DNA from: an uncultured Collinsella sp.
GTDB taxonomy: Bacteria > Actinomycetota > Coriobacteriia > Coriobacteriales > Coriobacteriaceae
Length of the DNA stretch: 60,759 nt
Reading direction: 5' to 3'
NCBI GenBank assembly: GCA_900545665.1
Contig: UQZU01000011.1
Location: 1 to 60,759, forward strand
The position numbers and the translations under genes are program-made. Under the pieces are notes generated by a model. The model searched no databases. It was not told the origin of the DNA and saw nothing but the letters and a program-made list of their open reading frames with translations. Positions 59,570 through 60,759 of the stretch are shown here, piece after piece; positions within the stretch are counted from its first letter, which is position 1; each line of letters starts with the position of its first letter.

Positions 59570-60759
59570 CTAACGTTTGCGGCGCTTGGTCGCGGCGATG
59601 CCTGCCGCGGCAACGGTTGCTCCGGCGATGCCTAGGGCGGCGACTGTCATCGTGGCGGAGTCACCCGTGCCGGCAAGCTCCGTGCCACCGGACTTCTTGA
59701 CATTCTTGCCCTTACCCTTGGACTTGCCCGTCGTCACCGTGGTCGTCGTCGAAGCCGAGCCGCCCGCAGGTACCCCGGTGCCGCCAGAGCCATCCGCACC
59801 GCCGCCCTGCTCGCCGTCGCCAGGCGACGGGTCCGGCTCGGGCGTCGGCTCGGGCTCGGGATCGGGCGCCGCCTCATCGGTCACCGTAATCGTAATGTTC
59901 AGACGCTCGGAATACTCACTGTACGACATGCCAGGGCGCTGTGCCGCAATGCGCACATACATGTTGCTATCGAGCGCAATAGGTTCGGTGTACTTTACAC
60001 GGCCTTCATCGCGGCAGGGGCAGGTGTCGTTGGTGGTGTACCAAATCGTCGTGCCATCCTCGGCAGAAAGCTCCAGCTTCGTGCCCTTGGGCACCGTAAT
60101 GTAGTTCTCCTTGGGCGACCATGCACCAAACGTCGTCGCACCAATCGTCGCCACCGGTCGCGCCGGTCGTACTGCCTCGGCAGACACGCGAACGTCGACC
60201 TGCTTGGACAGCGCCGTGCCGTCCACCGCCGCCGTCAACGTCGTCAAACCGGGCAGAGCACCATGCAGCACAAACGTCGCCGCACCGTCCTCGCCCGTCA
60301 CGGCCTGGGTGGCATCGACAGAGCAGATAGCCGAGGACTCCAGCCCGACACTAACCTTGGCGCCCGCAAACGGCTTGCCCGCCTTATCGGTCACGTGCGC
60401 CACCAGCTCAAAGTCACTGCCATCAAGCATGGTCACGGCCTGCTCCACGTTGAGCCTGAGCTTGTCGGCGCGAACGCCCACGACAAGCTCGCCACTTGCC
60501 CAGCGCGCCATGGCCGTGCCGGCGTAGTTACAAGCACCGTCGAGCTCAAACGCCACCGTCGAGCCCGCCTCACACGCATCGGCATAGCGAATGCGCAGCA
60601 CGCGCGACAGCGGCTTGCCATTGGGATCGTCCTGTTTGTCGAGCCACGTATACGTCACGTCGCCCAAGCCCTGCGCGCACAATGCGGCCAGGGTATCGTC
60701 ACTCGCATCCATATACTGCGCAAACTCAACCTCGATGCAATCGGTATAGGCATGGGCCG
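59570..60759 (-). CDS. Sortase-anchored surface protein, C-terminal part (5' end outside window)
   Basis: The frame stays open to the window edge, so this is the C-terminal ~396 residues. In order: a region with AYTDCIEVEFAQY; Ig-like/Big-type beta domains (KLRLNVEQAVTMLDGSDFEL; VTDKAGKPFAGAKVSVGLE); a chitobiase/beta-hexosaminidase C-terminal-like domain with CPCRDEGRVKYTEP; an acidic Pro/Glu/Gly wall spacer; and a sorting signal LAGTG followed by about 20 hydrophobic residues and KRRKR. This marks covalent cell-wall attachment by a class of sortase reading LAxTG. No enzymatic domain is visible in the part shown. Confidence 0.88.
   Translation of the reverse strand, partial: AHAYTDCIEVEFAQYMDASDDTLAALCAQGLGDVTYTWLDKQDDPNGKPLSRVLRIRYADACEAGSTVAFELDGACNYAGTAMARWASGELVVGVRADKLRLNVEQAVTMLDGSDFELVAHVTDKAGKPFAGAKVSVGLESSAICSVDATQAVTGEDGAATFVLHGALPGLTTLTAAVDGTALSKQVDVRVSAEAVRPARPVATIGATTFGAWSPKENYITVPKGTKLELSAEDGTTIWYTTNDTCPCRDEGRVKYTEPIALDSNMYVRIAAQRPGMSYSEYSERLNITITVTDEAAPDPEPEPTPEPDPSPGDGEQGGGADGSGGTGVPAGGSASTTTTVTTGKSKGKGKNVKKSGGTELAGTGDSATMTVAALGIAGATVAAAGIAATKRRKR

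Overview
The window is GC-rich chromosomal DNA from an anaerobic, high-GC Gram-positive bacterium. It most resembles the class Coriobacteriia, probably Collinsella. That is an inference from several things: an initiator tRNA with encoded CCA, a LAGTG-type sortase signal, energy-conserving group 4 [NiFe]-hydrogenase and NfnAB genes, an Nramp-related Mg-type transporter, and gene-dense housekeeping blocks punctuated by many palindromic intergenic repeats.

Layout. 1-1200: tail of a zinc-ribbon protein and a lipoprotein. 1219-5152 (minus): a three-gene sensory operon made of a membrane pseudokinase-like protein, a histidine kinase and a LuxR-type regulator. 5385-8739 (minus): a DUF4867-like protein, luxS, nucleoside hydrolase and ribokinase (nucleoside/ribose salvage). 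8927-11143 (plus): an OatA-like acyltransferase. 11661-14776 (minus): an MgtE-like CBS protein and an NRMT-like Nramp transporter. 15108-20893 (minus): a NodB-fold protein with altered metal ligands, PRC-barrel and YtxH proteins, a stand-alone homologue of the cyanophycin synthetase N-domain, a CorC/HlyC protein and TrhA. 21080-23415: an alpha/beta hydrolase and a DUF362 ferredoxin protein. 23622-30636 (minus): two ABC exporters, the second divergent from its own two-component system (30849-32620, plus). 33390-39061 (minus): a five-gene Ech-like hydrogenase with a fused EchA-EchB membrane subunit. 40081-42111 (minus): an old-yellow-enzyme-type flavoprotein. 42522-43875: an IS1249-type insertion sequence. 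44007-54507: initiator tRNA, coaX, a degenerate biotin ligase, a folP-folK fusion, sirtuin, xth, an ECF transporter and glmU. 54701-59175 (plus): prs, pth and nfnAB. 59570-end: the 3' part of a sortase-anchored surface protein gene.

How the parts fit. The hydrogenase and NfnAB suggest a ferredoxin/NAD(P)H/H2 redox economy. The magnesium pair, the ECF importer, coaX and the folate genes supply cofactors. luxS with ribose/nucleoside salvage recycles methyl-cycle and nucleotide ribose.

The most unusual content is intergenic. (a) Three homologous hairpin elements of 154-160 bp lie between 32651 and 33303; their inverted arms differ from each other yet stay self-complementary. (b) Seven exactly 55-bp palindromic units occur in two arrays with an 80/81-bp period; one unit is cleanly split by the IS, which left an 8-bp target duplication. 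(c) GGGGACA-type REP hairpins abut the stop codons of several minus-strand genes. (d) There is a 226-bp element with 32-bp inverted ends, and several other long inverted repeats with unrelated arms. Genes are mostly conventional, but some carry striking changes: NodB ligand replacement, a large insertion in DHPS, an EchAB fusion, and an Nramp motif change from DPGN to DAGG.
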